From Flavobacteriales bacterium (GTDB taxonomy: Bacteria; Bacteroidota; Bacteroidia; NS11-12g; UBA9320), in the NCBI GenBank assembly GCA_020635435.1, contig JACJZU010000004.1, positions 310,001 through 374,000 on the forward strand: a stretch of 64,000 nt of DNA, written 5' to 3'. Of this stretch, positions 16,853-25,241 are shown piece after piece; within the stretch, counting starts at the first letter, position 1, and the number at the start of each line of letters is the position of its first letter. The position numbers were made by a program, and so were the translations under genes. The notes beneath the pieces were generated by a model, which was given only the letters and a program-made list of their open reading frames with translations, was not told where the DNA came from and searched no databases.

Positions 16853-17773
16853 TTAATGGATATTGGTTTCCCGAATAATATAAAGCGGCCTATTCCGGAC
16901 ATTATCACTGATCCGACTGATGTATTCGCCAATTATCCCGATCCCGATGAGCTGAATCCCTCCGATAAATACGATTGTGATCATCTGGGAGGCCCAGCCG
17001 GGTTCGTAATCGCTTCGTGCAAATCGCGAATAGAGCGTATAAAGGATCAGCCCAAAGCCGATCAACGCAAAAACAAAACCCGACAATGTAGCTAAACGAA
17101 GCGGGAAATTGCTAAAACCGGTTATTCCATCCAATGCAAGGCGGATCATCTTCCCCAATGAATAGCCAGTTTTCCCACCCAGACGGGCTTCCCTTTCGAA
17201 TTCAACGCTGGTCTGATTGAAACCGATCCAGGAGATCTGCCCACGAAGAAACTTCTGCCGTTCCGGCATACGTCTGAGTTGCTCTACCACCTTTTTGTCG
17301 ATGATCCGGAAATCACCTGTATCCACGGGTATGTCAATGTGCGTGATGCGCTGCATGATCCGATAGAACCAACGGGCAGTCAGCTTTTTGAAGACATTCT
17401 CCCCTTTGCGCTGTATGCGTCGTGCATATACAACTTCAAAACCTTCCAAACTCTTAAGGTACAGTTTCTCAATGATCTCAGGCGGATCCTGGCCATCAGT
17501 ATCCATGATGACCACCTTATCACCTTTCACAAAGTCCAAACCCGCACAAACTGCGATCTGATGCCCGAAATTCCTGCTGAAATTCACATACTTCACCGAA
17601 GCGTCTTTCTGAGCCAAGCGGTGGATCACAGCCATCGAATCATCCTTACTCCCATCGTTCACGAAAACGATCTCATAACCAACATTGAGCTTTTGCAATA
17701 CATCGATCAGTCGGCCATAAACTTTTTCAAGATTGGCCGATTCATTATATACCGGTGCGATTACGGATATCAT
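16853..17773 (-). CDS. GT2 family glycosyltransferase with two C-terminal membrane segments (DPM1/GtrB-like)
   Basis: 306 residues from ATG 17773 (a TTG three codons upstream is less likely). ISVIAPVYNESANL opens the GT-A fold, VNDGSKDDS is the donor-binding loop, and DTDGQDPP (about residue 91) holds the DxD-type metal site. QRKGENVFKKLTARWFYRIM and DTGDFRI belong to the polyprenyl-phosphate sugar transferase branch. Two hydrophobic segments near the C-terminus (LSGFVFALIGFGLILYTLY and ITIVFIGGIQLIGIGIIGEYI) anchor it. Such enzymes charge a lipid carrier with a sugar or transfer one. It lies 34 bp after the Wzi-like barrel gene, suggesting a surface-polysaccharide role. Confidence 0.85.
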   Translation of the reverse strand: MISVIAPVYNESANLEKVYGRLIDVLQKLNVGYEIVFVNDGSKDDSMAVIHRLAQKDASVKYVNFSRNFGHQIAVCAGLDFVKGDKVVIMDTDGQDPPEIIEKLYLKSLEGFEVVYARRIQRKGENVFKKLTARWFYRIMQRITHIDIPVDTGDFRIIDKKVVEQLRRMPERQKFLRGQISWIGFNQTSVEFEREARLGGKTGYSLGKMIRLALDGITGFSNFPLRLATLSGFVFALIGFGLILYTLYSRFARSDYEPGWASQMITIVFIGGIQLIGIGIIGEYISRISDNVRNRPLYIIRETNIH

Positions 17774-17807
17774 TCCCTGCAAAGCTACGTGTTTTAACCT
17801 TCGTGAA

Positions 17808-19511
17808 TCAGAAGTCGTAGCGTGTCAAGTCCAGATTCAAACGCAGTCCTGTGCTGAAAAACATCGTATTCGAGTCGTTCAATGCTCCTCCGCTATCGCT
17901 GCGTCTGTATATGAAGCGCACATCCCAAAAGGCATTGTGGAAGAATTGATAACTAACGAGCATGTCAAAGATCTGCAAGTGCTCAGAAACACCATCTCCA
18001 ATATGAATCCCCCTTTCCCTTGGGCGATTGGCTGGACTGTAATTTCGGGTAATGTCGGACCCATAGTTGAACAAACCGAAAGCTGAGCTATCTCGCCCTC
18101 TGTTTGCATTCATGATCAAGAAGCGGGCGTTCCATTTTGGAAGCGGTTGGTAGCGAACCACAAGCAGCTGTTCACTGAAATTAGCACCTAAAGGATGTGC
18201 CAGCGCCTGATTATAATGTGTGGCCGTGATTCCCTCCGAGGAATGAGAATACGTGTAGGGCCTTACCCAATTCGCCTCCAACTGCATATCGAGATTCTTC
18301 ACATTGAATGCATTGATCCATTTGGCGCCGGTCTGCACAGCCCATTTGTTGGCCCACCATCCGCTTCGATCGAACATTTCCTTTTTAACGAACTCGTCAA
18401 GAACCAATTGCCCGTACACCGAATAGCGATTCCGGATATTCCATTTGAAGTCCATTCCCAAAATCGCATTGTCTGAACTGTTCAATCCGTGTTCAATAGC
18501 TCTGTAGAAAATGATCGGATTCAGATAATTCACATCATAACCACGTGACAAACCACTGCTATCCAATCGTTGAAACAAAATCTGTTCGAAAAAACCGAGA
18601 TTGAAAACTCCCGGTTTCAGGTCCAGGCCCAAATAGTGAAAAGCACTGTATTTCTTCTGAATCCCATCGCCTGAACCGCTTAAATAATCCAGATCGGCAA
18701 GCTCCGAGAAAACATTGTAATACCTGATCTTCCCGATCTGAGTTTGCAACCTCAACATCAGATGCTCTTTCCCATGATCACTCCAAATAAGTGATCGGTA
18801 ACCATTTCCCACAAATAGTTTGTCGTGACCGAAAAGTACCTGTACTGGTTTTACAGGACTAAAAGTAACATAGCCCCTCGCATTGAAAAAATCGTAAGCT
18901 CCGTCGCCAAATGGCTTGTAAAAACCGTAACCGGGTATCGCGCTCCGGGCATCGACGAATTCCCTGTAGTATTCCGGAAAACGGATCTGATTTTCAGTAA
19001 TATACGAATAGAACCCGATCTTTCCATCGATACTTCCACGCAATGTAAATCCTCGCGTATTTTGAAAAGGCATCCGATCATCCGCCTTTCCCCCGGAAAA
19101 TCCAAGTACCGGATCGATCTGGAAGAAGCTTGAGCCATCGCGAAACGCGTAAAACGCATGATCATTCTGATAGAACCTTCTCCAAAAAACCTCAGCACTT
19201 TCCCCGAGTCGATTCCGTTCGGTGAGATTGTCAAGGGTGAAATAGCTGTAGTGCATCGGATCCATCGTTGCAGCACTTCCCCCATTTCCGAGGAAATTCA
19301 AATCAATGATGGAATTGCGTTGAATAGGTTTGAAACCAGTAAAAAACGGAGTTACCGATTTGTTCAGAATACTGTACCGATCCAGCAAATGGTAGCTGTA
19401 ATCATTGAATGGCACAAACGCACCCTGACCGATCGCACGAAGCGAATCTCCGGTGAGCAGCAAGATCGCAACACCCAACCCGAATAAGAACCGCTTCAAT
19501 TCAGCCCGCAT
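17808..19511 (-). CDS. Outer-membrane barrel protein, Wzi/RemB-like
   Basis: 567 residues from ATG 19511, which gives a signal peptide (FLFGLGVAILLLTGDSLRAIGQG); the longer reading from 19553 would overlap the acylphosphatase gene. The chain has many amphipathic strands and ends in DLTRYDF with the terminal Phe of outer-membrane proteins. GHDKLFVGNGYRSLIWSDHG and NYLNPIIFYRAIEHG resemble the capsule-assembly Wzi family and the Flavobacterium RemB surface protein. Wzi holds capsule at the cell surface; RemB contributes to gliding. The glycosyltransferase gene downstream fits a polysaccharide role. The precise family is a judgement from pattern only. Confidence 0.55.
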   Translation of the reverse strand: MRAELKRFLFGLGVAILLLTGDSLRAIGQGAFVPFNDYSYHLLDRYSILNKSVTPFFTGFKPIQRNSIIDLNFLGNGGSAATMDPMHYSYFTLDNLTERNRLGESAEVFWRRFYQNDHAFYAFRDGSSFFQIDPVLGFSGGKADDRMPFQNTRGFTLRGSIDGKIGFYSYITENQIRFPEYYREFVDARSAIPGYGFYKPFGDGAYDFFNARGYVTFSPVKPVQVLFGHDKLFVGNGYRSLIWSDHGKEHLMLRLQTQIGKIRYYNVFSELADLDYLSGSGDGIQKKYSAFHYLGLDLKPGVFNLGFFEQILFQRLDSSGLSRGYDVNYLNPIIFYRAIEHGLNSSDNAILGMDFKWNIRNRYSVYGQLVLDEFVKKEMFDRSGWWANKWAVQTGAKWINAFNVKNLDMQLEANWVRPYTYSHSSEGITATHYNQALAHPLGANFSEQLLVVRYQPLPKWNARFLIMNANRGRDSSAFGLFNYGSDITRNYSPANRPRERGIHIGDGVSEHLQIFDMLVSYQFFHNAFWDVRFIYRRSDSGGALNDSNTMFFSTGLRLNLDLTRYDF

Positions 19512-19539
19512 CAGGCGAAAATACAAGCCATTGTTCAAT

Positions 19540-19839
19540 TCAAAACCGAACAATCCGAAACTTCACATCGGCCTTTAATGGGATCTCTGAAAACTGAACA
19601 TCCTCCACTTCCGCTAAAGGGGGCCCTTCCTTGCACCATTGCAGAAGCTCTGAAAGCTCCTCTTCTGAACCTTCCGCTTCAATATGAACCTTGCCATCAG
19701 CGGTATTACACACGAATCCGGTGATCCCATATCGATCGCAAACCTGCTTGGTAGATGCACGGTAAAACACACCCTGAACCTTTCCTGAAACGAAGATCGA
19801 AAAGCGCTTCTTATTGATTATTTCCGACGGATCTGCCAT
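19540..19839 (-). CDS. acyP: Acylphosphatase
   Basis: 99 residues with the complete acylphosphatase pattern: VSGKVQGVFYRAST with catalytic Arg27 and GFVCNTADGKVHIEAEG with catalytic Asn45. The enzyme hydrolyses small acyl phosphates such as acetyl phosphate or carbamoyl phosphate in the cytosol. It sits 5 bp downstream of recO and 28 bp upstream of the Wzi-like gene on the same strand, so it is probably part of one transcript. Length is typical. Confidence 0.9.
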   Translation of the reverse strand: MADPSEIINKKRFSIFVSGKVQGVFYRASTKQVCDRYGITGFVCNTADGKVHIEAEGSEEELSELLQWCKEGPPLAEVEDVQFSEIPLKADVKFRIVRF

Positions 19840-19844
19840 AAGCG

Positions 19845-20558
19845 TTAAATGATCTCACGTAAAATGTGGTGTGATTTTATTGTTCGCCCATGCAGGACGT
19901 GCAGATCGTAATAGCGAATGAGATCGTCGAGTAATTGCCGTCGTTGTTCCAAAGGTATCTTCAGATCCATCCAATTCCGTTCCTGTAGTATGGCGAAGCA
20001 CCAATAACTAACTGAACTACCCATGGAAGCTCCCAGGGCCTTTTGCGGCTCTACGAACCGGCCTTCGGCCATCTCCAGTACAAAACCTTCCTCATATACT
20101 TGTTCCGGAGCAAAACCCAAAAATCGGCTGAACCTGAGTAAAAAGGCAATTGCGAAATTGCTCAATGGAACATCGGCCATGTCCAGCAACTCAACGTAGT
20201 GCCATACGAATTGGAATAACTCCGGATCGGATTCACGCTCTCCAATGCAGGCATCGAGCAATTCCGTCAGAAACAGGGCCATGCTCCTTTTGTAAACATC
20301 AAAATGAACCCGCTGTAATATTGGATCACATTTCAACTCATTGATGCGATGGATCTCCTGATTCTCCTTGTGATAAGCAACCAATTCCACCAGGTTCAAA
20401 GGCATCAAATGCGCGGGGCGAATTGCACCCTTTTGGTTGCGAACCCCGTTCATGATATAACTCTGCATTCCTAGCTGCTCGGTATAGATGTGACCGATAA
20501 CACTGCTATCCCCATATGGAGTAGTTCGAAGGACGATACCGCGCGTTTTTTCAAGCAT
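19845..20558 (-). CDS. recO: DNA repair protein RecO
   Basis: 237 residues from ATG 20558. The frame stays open for another 113 codons upstream, but those are antisense-like sequence over the DUF1287 gene, and the RecO OB fold clearly begins at MLEKTRGIVLRTTPYGDSSVIGHIYTE. RecO loads RecA together with RecR at single-strand gaps. The central helical region (YKRSMALFLTELL, FAIAFLLRFSRFLGFAPE) matches; the four zinc-finger cysteines of some RecO proteins are absent, as usual in Bacteroidota. The gene lies 41 bp after the DUF1287 gene and 5 bp before acyP. Confidence 0.88.
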   Translation of the reverse strand: MLEKTRGIVLRTTPYGDSSVIGHIYTEQLGMQSYIMNGVRNQKGAIRPAHLMPLNLVELVAYHKENQEIHRINELKCDPILQRVHFDVYKRSMALFLTELLDACIGERESDPELFQFVWHYVELLDMADVPLSNFAIAFLLRFSRFLGFAPEQVYEEGFVLEMAEGRFVEPQKALGASMGSSVSYWCFAILQERNWMDLKIPLEQRRQLLDDLIRYYDLHVLHGRTIKSHHILREII

Positions 20559-20599
20559 TATTACTCCCTTCAAACTTACGAAAGAGGAATCAAGAAGCT

Positions 20600-21184
20600 T
20601 CACCCGCCGTACCTGTAGTGGCCTATGATCCGGTAACTGAACAAACAATCCTCCAGTACCTGCCCTCCGCCAATATTGTGGACTATCTTGAAGTTTCCCC
20701 CCGGCTTTGCCTGAATTCCGGAAACGATCCCAATATGGGTGATCCCACCACCCAAATTCCAGCATACAATATCGCCGGGTATATAATCTTCCGCTCGATC
20801 CGTAATCGGCAGAACCTTCCCGAAACGTGAAAAGAATACCATCAGGTTCGGAACACGCCGATGATCGATATTCGGGTCGGGCTTCTTCAGCCCCCAATTA
20901 GCCGGATAGCGATCAAAATTCCTACGCATGTCTTCATGTACCAATTTCTGCAGATCGATCCCCAACTTCCGATAGGCTCGAATGACCACATCCGTACAAA
21001 CACCGCGACCTGCCGGTACGTCCCCATTCGGGTAATCAATTCGAAAGTAGGAGGGATCATAGATCACCTTGTACTTCGTTAACGCAAGAGCCGAATCCGA
21101 CAGGCTTTTGTAAAAGCCTGTCTGTGCCATACCCGGCAGCGCCAGAGCCGAGATCAAAAGGGCAATCCAAATCTTCCTGATCAT
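20600..21184 (-). CDS. DUF1287 family secreted protein (NlpC/P60-like)
   Basis: 194 residues from ATG 21184, giving the signal peptide MIRKIWIALLISALALPGMAQ; the frame extends a further 19 codons upstream with no signal-like start. GRGVCTDVVIRAYRKLGIDLQ holds the presumed catalytic Cys, and GDIVCWNLGGGITHIGIVSG the His, of a papain-like fold related to NlpC/P60 and CHAP. PNIDHRRVPNLMVFFSR is the diagnostic DUF1287 block. Probably periplasmic and acting on an amide bond, perhaps in peptidoglycan, but no member is well characterised. First gene of the minus-strand recO block; repeat array 3 starts about 57 bp upstream. Confidence 0.88.
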   Translation of the reverse strand: MIRKIWIALLISALALPGMAQTGFYKSLSDSALALTKYKVIYDPSYFRIDYPNGDVPAGRGVCTDVVIRAYRKLGIDLQKLVHEDMRRNFDRYPANWGLKKPDPNIDHRRVPNLMVFFSRFGKVLPITDRAEDYIPGDIVCWNLGGGITHIGIVSGIQAKPGGNFKIVHNIGGGQVLEDCLFSYRIIGHYRYGG

Positions 21185-21240
21185 ATCCCTCAAACGTGAT
21201 CGAACATCACTTAGTACTCCCCCTCTGTATCTGTGCACCA

Positions 21241-21507
21241 TAGCGAGAAATACTCTTTACACCTCTGCACCTTTACGAGAAACACTCTTAGTGAGAAGCA
21301 CTCTCTGCGCCTCTGCGCCTTTGCGAGAAACACTCTCTGCGCCTCTGCGCCTTAGCGAGAAACACTCTCTGCGCCTCTGCGCCTTAGCGAGAAACACTCT
21401 CTGCGCCTCTGCGCCTTAGCGAGAAACACTCTAAGTGAGAAACAATCTAAGTGAGAAACACTCTTAGCGTGAAACGCTCTTCCCGAGAAACCACCCTCTG
21501 CGTGCCC
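21241..21507 (-). repeat. GC-rich tandem repeat array 3 (32/16 bp units)
   Basis: Units begin at 21251, 21283, 21299, 21331, 21363, 21395, 21427, 21443, 21459 and 21475. Five are 32 bp (21251, 21299, 21331, 21363, 21395) and five are 16 bp. Three consecutive units (21331, 21363, 21395) are identical. On the minus strand the 32-bp unit is TCTCGC, then TAAGGCGC and AGAGGCGC modules, then AGAGAGTG and TT. The 16-bp units are the same frame with both modules gone. The 22-bp core is shared with arrays 1 and 2. The array fills the divergent region between the DUF1287/recO block and the M48 gene; no GxxExxY gene accompanies it. Confidence 0.95.
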
Positions 21508-21526
21508 ATTAACCCACCACAGGCAC

Positions 21527-21534
21527 TAAATTTG
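21527..21534 (+). promoter_or_regulatory. Candidate -7 element for M48 gene
   Basis: TAAATTTG is a full match to TAnnTTTG and lies 39 bp before the ATG at 21574, immediately after repeat array 3. A TTG at the -33 distance is not seen. Confidence 0.4.
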
Positions 21535-21573
21535 CACCAACCCCTTCATCCAACCGTTCTCAAATAGCAAACA

Positions 21574-22404
21574 ATGAAAACATCCCATATCAAAATCGCC
21601 CTCTACCTCACTTTCACTTTCCTCCTTGTAGAATGCTCCCGCGTGCCAATGACAGGACGCCGACAGCTCAAGCTCCTCCCCGAAAGCGACATGGTCGCCA
21701 TGAGTCTCACCGCCTATTCCGGTTTCCTGAGCTCCAACGAAGTAATCAAAAGTGGAACCAACCGCGAGATGGTTACAAATGCAGGGGCGCGCATATCAAA
21801 GGCTGTAATGAACTACTTCAAAGGCAGTCGCTACGAGTCGGACTTAGCCCAATACAAATGGGAATTCAACCTCGTGAACGAGAGCACAGTAAATGCCTGG
21901 TGCATGCCCGGTGGCAAGGTGGTCTTCTACGAGGGAATCATGCCAATTTGCCAAAATGAGACCGGGGTGGCCGTGGTAATGGGGCACGAAGTGGCACATG
22001 CCGTTGCCCGACATGGGAACGAGCGCATGAGTCAGGGCTTAACCCAACAGTTAGGCGGTATCGCCTTGGGCGTGGCACTTTCCGACAAACCGGAGGAAAC
22101 CCAGGCATTATTCCAATTGGCGTATGGGGTAGGCACACAAGTAGGTGTAATGCTCCCATTCAGCAGGTTACATGAAAGCGAAGCCGACGAGATGGGATTG
22201 ATGTTCATGGCCATGGCCGGATACGACCCAAGGGAGGCACCCAAATTCTGGGATCGAATGAACGCAATGGGAGGTGCACGGCCACCTGAATTCCTCAGTA
22301 CGCACCCCAACCCCGAAAAGCGGGCATCAAATCTGGCAGCGCTCATGCCCAAAGCCCTGGAGTTATACAACGGGTCGCTAACTGAAACCCTTCCAAGAAA
22401 GTGA
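21574..22404 (+). CDS. M48 family metallopeptidase, lipoprotein
   Basis: 276 residues. A lipoprotein signal ends in LVEC (Cys21), so the enzyme is membrane-anchored in the periplasm. VTGRRQL-like MTGRRQLKLL and AWCMPGGKVVFYEGIMP are typical of the LoiP/YcaL branch. The zinc site is H138-E139-VA-H142 in MGHEVAHAVARHG, with the third ligand Glu about 203 in HESEADEMG. LSTHPNPEKRASNL closes the catalytic domain. Such enzymes degrade misfolded envelope proteins. Its stop overlaps the next gene's GTG start by 4 bp, implying coupled translation. No DUF or TPR extension is present. Confidence 0.9.
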   Translation: MKTSHIKIALYLTFTFLLVECSRVPMTGRRQLKLLPESDMVAMSLTAYSGFLSSNEVIKSGTNREMVTNAGARISKAVMNYFKGSRYESDLAQYKWEFNLVNESTVNAWCMPGGKVVFYEGIMPICQNETGVAVVMGHEVAHAVARHGNERMSQGLTQQLGGIALGVALSDKPEETQALFQLAYGVGTQVGVMLPFSRLHESEADEMGLMFMAMAGYDPREAPKFWDRMNAMGGARPPEFLSTHPNPEKRASNLAALMPKALELYNGSLTETLPRK

Positions 22405-23141
22405 GAAGGCTGTACTTGTTACTGATCCTGCTCGCGCCTATCACACGGGCTCAGGAAAATGAGTCTGCTGCCGAGCGCATTATTCATCGTGAGCAGGAAT
22501 TTGACACGTACATCGTTGATTTTCGGACGGCATCCATTGCCCTCTATTGGAAGGATCAGCGAGGAGAGCTATATACCAATTTTGGCAACCTGAAGCAGCA
22601 GCTCAAAGTCCGGGGCAGGGAATTGCTCTTTGCCACCAATGCCGGAATGTTCGATCCTACCGGAAAACCGGTTGGTTGGTATATGGAGAATGGAAAAGAA
22701 CTCGTACCACTCGACACAGGAACAGGAAATGGAAACTTCTACATGATGCCAAATGGAGTATTCATGTGGAGGAATGGCAAACCGCGGATAATGACTACTT
22801 CCAAGATCAAAGGAATGGAAGCTGATGCAGAATTCGCCACGCAAAGCGGCCCCATGTTGCTCATTTCAGGCAAGATGCATCCCGCTTTTCGCGAAGGATC
22901 AGAGAACAAATACATACGGAGTGGTGTGGGTATACTTGACGAGCACAGAGCCGTATTTGCCATATCGCGCGGTCGATGCAATTTTTATGATTTCGCATCT
23001 TTATTTCAGGATAAATTCAATTGTAGGGATGCTTTGTACCTCGACGGTGCGATCTCGAAAATGTATGCGCCCGAGTTAGATCGATTTGAAACAGCGGGGA
23101 ATTTTGGAGCCATCATTGGTGTGAGCAGATCATCGAATTGA
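22401..23141 (+). CDS. Phosphodiester glycosidase family protein (NAGPA domain)
   Basis: 246 residues starting at GTG 22401, inside the 4-bp overlap with the M48 gene. The first 17 residues (RRLYLLLILLAPITRAQ) are a signal peptide. The body matches the phosphodiester glycosidase / DUF2233 family: FATNAGMFDPTGKPVGWYMENGK, NGVFMW, FATQSGPMLLISGK, RSGVGILDE and the C-terminal ALYLDGAISKMYAPE. The animal homologue removes N-acetylglucosamine from phosphodiesters, and the bacterial YngK/NagPA-like proteins are thought to act on cell-wall or teichoic sugars. Here it is presumably periplasmic; substrate unknown. Confidence 0.85.
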   Translation: MRRLYLLLILLAPITRAQENESAAERIIHREQEFDTYIVDFRTASIALYWKDQRGELYTNFGNLKQQLKVRGRELLFATNAGMFDPTGKPVGWYMENGKELVPLDTGTGNGNFYMMPNGVFMWRNGKPRIMTTSKIKGMEADAEFATQSGPMLLISGKMHPAFREGSENKYIRSGVGILDEHRAVFAISRGRCNFYDFASLFQDKFNCRDALYLDGAISKMYAPELDRFETAGNFGAIIGVSRSSN

Positions 23142-23201
23142 TAGATGTCACTTTACCTGGAATCAGCTATATCAATTTAAGAACCCCATATTTGTACTAC
23201 C

Positions 23202-23981
23202 ATGTTTGCTCGAAAAAGTAAACTTCCGCTCCTCATACCCTTTCTGCCACTACTCGCCGTTTTCTTGTTATTTGTAAAAGGCGGAGCTCAGGACAATGAC
23301 GCCTCGGACATCATCCGAAAAGCAGAGGATCGTATGCGAGGAAAAACGTCCATATCAACCATGCGGATCAGCATAGTTCGGCCCAAATGGACACGCGATA
23401 TGGTATTGAAGAACTGGACCAGGGGCGAGAACTATTCCCTTTCACTCATTACGGAACCCGCGCGTGACAAGGGTACGGTTTTCCTGCGAAGGGACAAGGA
23501 GGTTTGGAACTGGGTGCCATCGGTGGAACGCGTGATCAAATTGCCGCCTTCCATGATGAGTCAGAGCTGGATGGGAACTGATCTTACGAACGACGATCTG
23601 GTGAAGCAAAGCGACATGAAATCGGATTTCACGCATACATTGCTCGGGAAAGAAATGAGCGGGGGCGTGAACTGCTACAAGATCCGTTCGGTCCCTCGTG
23701 AAGAGGCGGCCGTGGTGTGGGGGAAGATCGTGCATTGGATATCGGTAGAGGACTATATACAGATGAAGGCTGAATTCTACGACGAGGATGGATACCTCGT
23801 TAACACGTTCGTTGCCGATAAGATACAGATGATGGGTGGGAAGAAGATCGCCTCCCGATTGGAAATATTGCCTGCGGAAAAGAACGGACATAAAACCATC
23901 CTCGAATACCTCTCCCTGGAATTCGATGCGCCTTTGAGTGAGGATTTCTTCACCACACAGAATATGAAGCGGGTGAAATGA
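23202..23981 (+). CDS. LolA-like outer membrane lipoprotein-sorting protein
   Basis: 259 residues with an N-terminal signal peptide or anchor (LLIPFLPLLAVFLLFVKGGAQ). The mature part has the LolA/LppX-like fold of the 'outer membrane lipoprotein-sorting protein' family: ADIIRKAEDRMRGK-like start (SDIIRKAEDRMRGKTS), MVLKNWTRGENYSLSLITEPA, KGTVFLRRDKEVWNWVPSVERVIKLPPSMM, and a final DAPLSEDFFTTQNMKRV. It is a periplasmic carrier of a hydrophobic cargo. It opens a co-directional block with two permeases, an ATPase and an outer-membrane protein, which together could form a full export path. Cargo unknown. Confidence 0.85.
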   Translation: MFARKSKLPLLIPFLPLLAVFLLFVKGGAQDNDASDIIRKAEDRMRGKTSISTMRISIVRPKWTRDMVLKNWTRGENYSLSLITEPARDKGTVFLRRDKEVWNWVPSVERVIKLPPSMMSQSWMGTDLTNDDLVKQSDMKSDFTHTLLGKEMSGGVNCYKIRSVPREEAAVVWGKIVHWISVEDYIQMKAEFYDEDGYLVNTFVADKIQMMGGKKIASRLEILPAEKNGHKTILEYLSLEFDAPLSEDFFTTQNMKRVK

Positions 23982-24003
23982 TAAGTAAGAGACAAACCGG
24001 CTT

Positions 24004-25218
24004 ATGACACTCAAATTGGCCTGGCGGAATCTTTGGCGCAATAAGCGCAGAACCTTTATAACGCTTGCGGCTATATTTCTCGCCGTAATTCTTTCCACCT
24101 TAATGATGAGTTTGAAGGAGGGGGTTTACGAATCCATGATCGAATCATCGGTGGGTTCGTACATGGGGTATGTGCGCGTGCATGCAGAAGGTTATTGGGA
24201 AGAAAAGAGTCTGGATCTGAGCATGGAACAGTCGGATGAAGTTGAGTATGCTTTATTCCAGCATCGGGAAGTGGATGGATCCATTCCCAGAGTCGAAAGT
24301 TTTGCTTTAGCAGCGTCAGAGGAACTTACCAAAGGCAGCATGGTGGTTGGGGTAGACCCCACACTGGAAGCAAAATTCAATAAGTTGAATGAACGCGTGG
24401 TAGAAGGGTCCTATCTCGAGGATTCAGACCGAGCGGTTTTACTGGGAGATGGATTAGCAGCTTATTTGCATTTAAGCGTAGGTGATACAATTGTACTTCT
24501 TGGGCAGGGATATCACAGCGCAAGTGCGGCCGGAAAATATCCTGTCAAGGGTATAGTCAAATTCGGTTCCCCCGATCTGAGCAAGCAGCTCATATTCATG
24601 CCTTTGAAGGAAGCGCAATGGCTTTACGCCATGCCGGGAAAAGTAAGTGGCCTGATCCTTCATTTCAACCAGCCTGATCGATCGGAATATGTTGCCGATC
24701 AATTGAAGAAGGATCTGGGTGCGGAGTATGAAGTGATGCACTGGACGGAGCACAACAGGGAATTGGCCAATATGATCAAGACCGACCGAATGGAAGGATG
24801 GGTCTTCATGTTCATCCTCTATTTGGTGATTGCATTTGGTATCTTCAGCACCATTCTCATGATGTTGGAGGAACGCCGACACGAATTCGGAGTTTTGATC
24901 GCAATAGGGATGAAACGTATGCGATTGGCTGCCATGGTGTTCGGAGAAGTCGTGATAATCTCCTTACTCGGCGCTTTCATAGGGATGTTCGGAGCTTTTC
25001 CCGTTTGCCTGTACTTTAACTTGAACCCGATACAATTGGGGGCCGAGATGCAGGAAATGACCGAGGACTATGGCATGGAAGCCGTACTGAGATCTTCCGT
25101 TGATCCGGGCATTTTCATTCAACAGGCATTGATCGTTGCAGCCTTGGCAACATTGATCGCGATCTACCCATACATTAAACTAACCAGACTGCGGGCCATA
25201 GATGCTATGCGCAGCTGA
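24004..25218 (+). CDS. ABC transporter permease, FtsX/LolCE-like (first of pair)
   Basis: 404 residues. LAWRNLWRNKRRTFITLAAIFLAV is the standard entry into the first membrane helix of FtsX-type permeases. A periplasmic domain of about 220 residues follows (GYMGYVRVHAEGYWE-like, then LLGDGLAAYLHLSVGDTIVLLGQGYHSA), and three more helices end the protein (FMFILYLVIAFGIFSTILMM, EERRHEFGVLIAIGMKRMRL, and IAIYPYIKLTRLRAIDAMRS). The family transports lipoproteins, lipids or acts as a mechanotransmitter. It lies 22 bp after the LolA-like gene and 23 bp before the second permease, so one operon is likely. Confidence 0.88.
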   Translation: MTLKLAWRNLWRNKRRTFITLAAIFLAVILSTLMMSLKEGVYESMIESSVGSYMGYVRVHAEGYWEEKSLDLSMEQSDEVEYALFQHREVDGSIPRVESFALAASEELTKGSMVVGVDPTLEAKFNKLNERVVEGSYLEDSDRAVLLGDGLAAYLHLSVGDTIVLLGQGYHSASAAGKYPVKGIVKFGSPDLSKQLIFMPLKEAQWLYAMPGKVSGLILHFNQPDRSEYVADQLKKDLGAEYEVMHWTEHNRELANMIKTDRMEGWVFMFILYLVIAFGIFSTILMMLEERRHEFGVLIAIGMKRMRLAAMVFGEVVIISLLGAFIGMFGAFPVCLYFNLNPIQLGAEMQEMTEDYGMEAVLRSSVDPGIFIQQALIVAALATLIAIYPYIKLTRLRAIDAMRS

Positions 25219-25241
25219 GATAAATTGAAGAAGGATAAGAC

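Noticed and set aside
20559..20897. 113-codon N-terminal extension of RecO
   Set aside because: It overlaps the DUF1287 gene body on the same strand in another frame, and the RecO OB fold begins exactly at the ATG at 20558.
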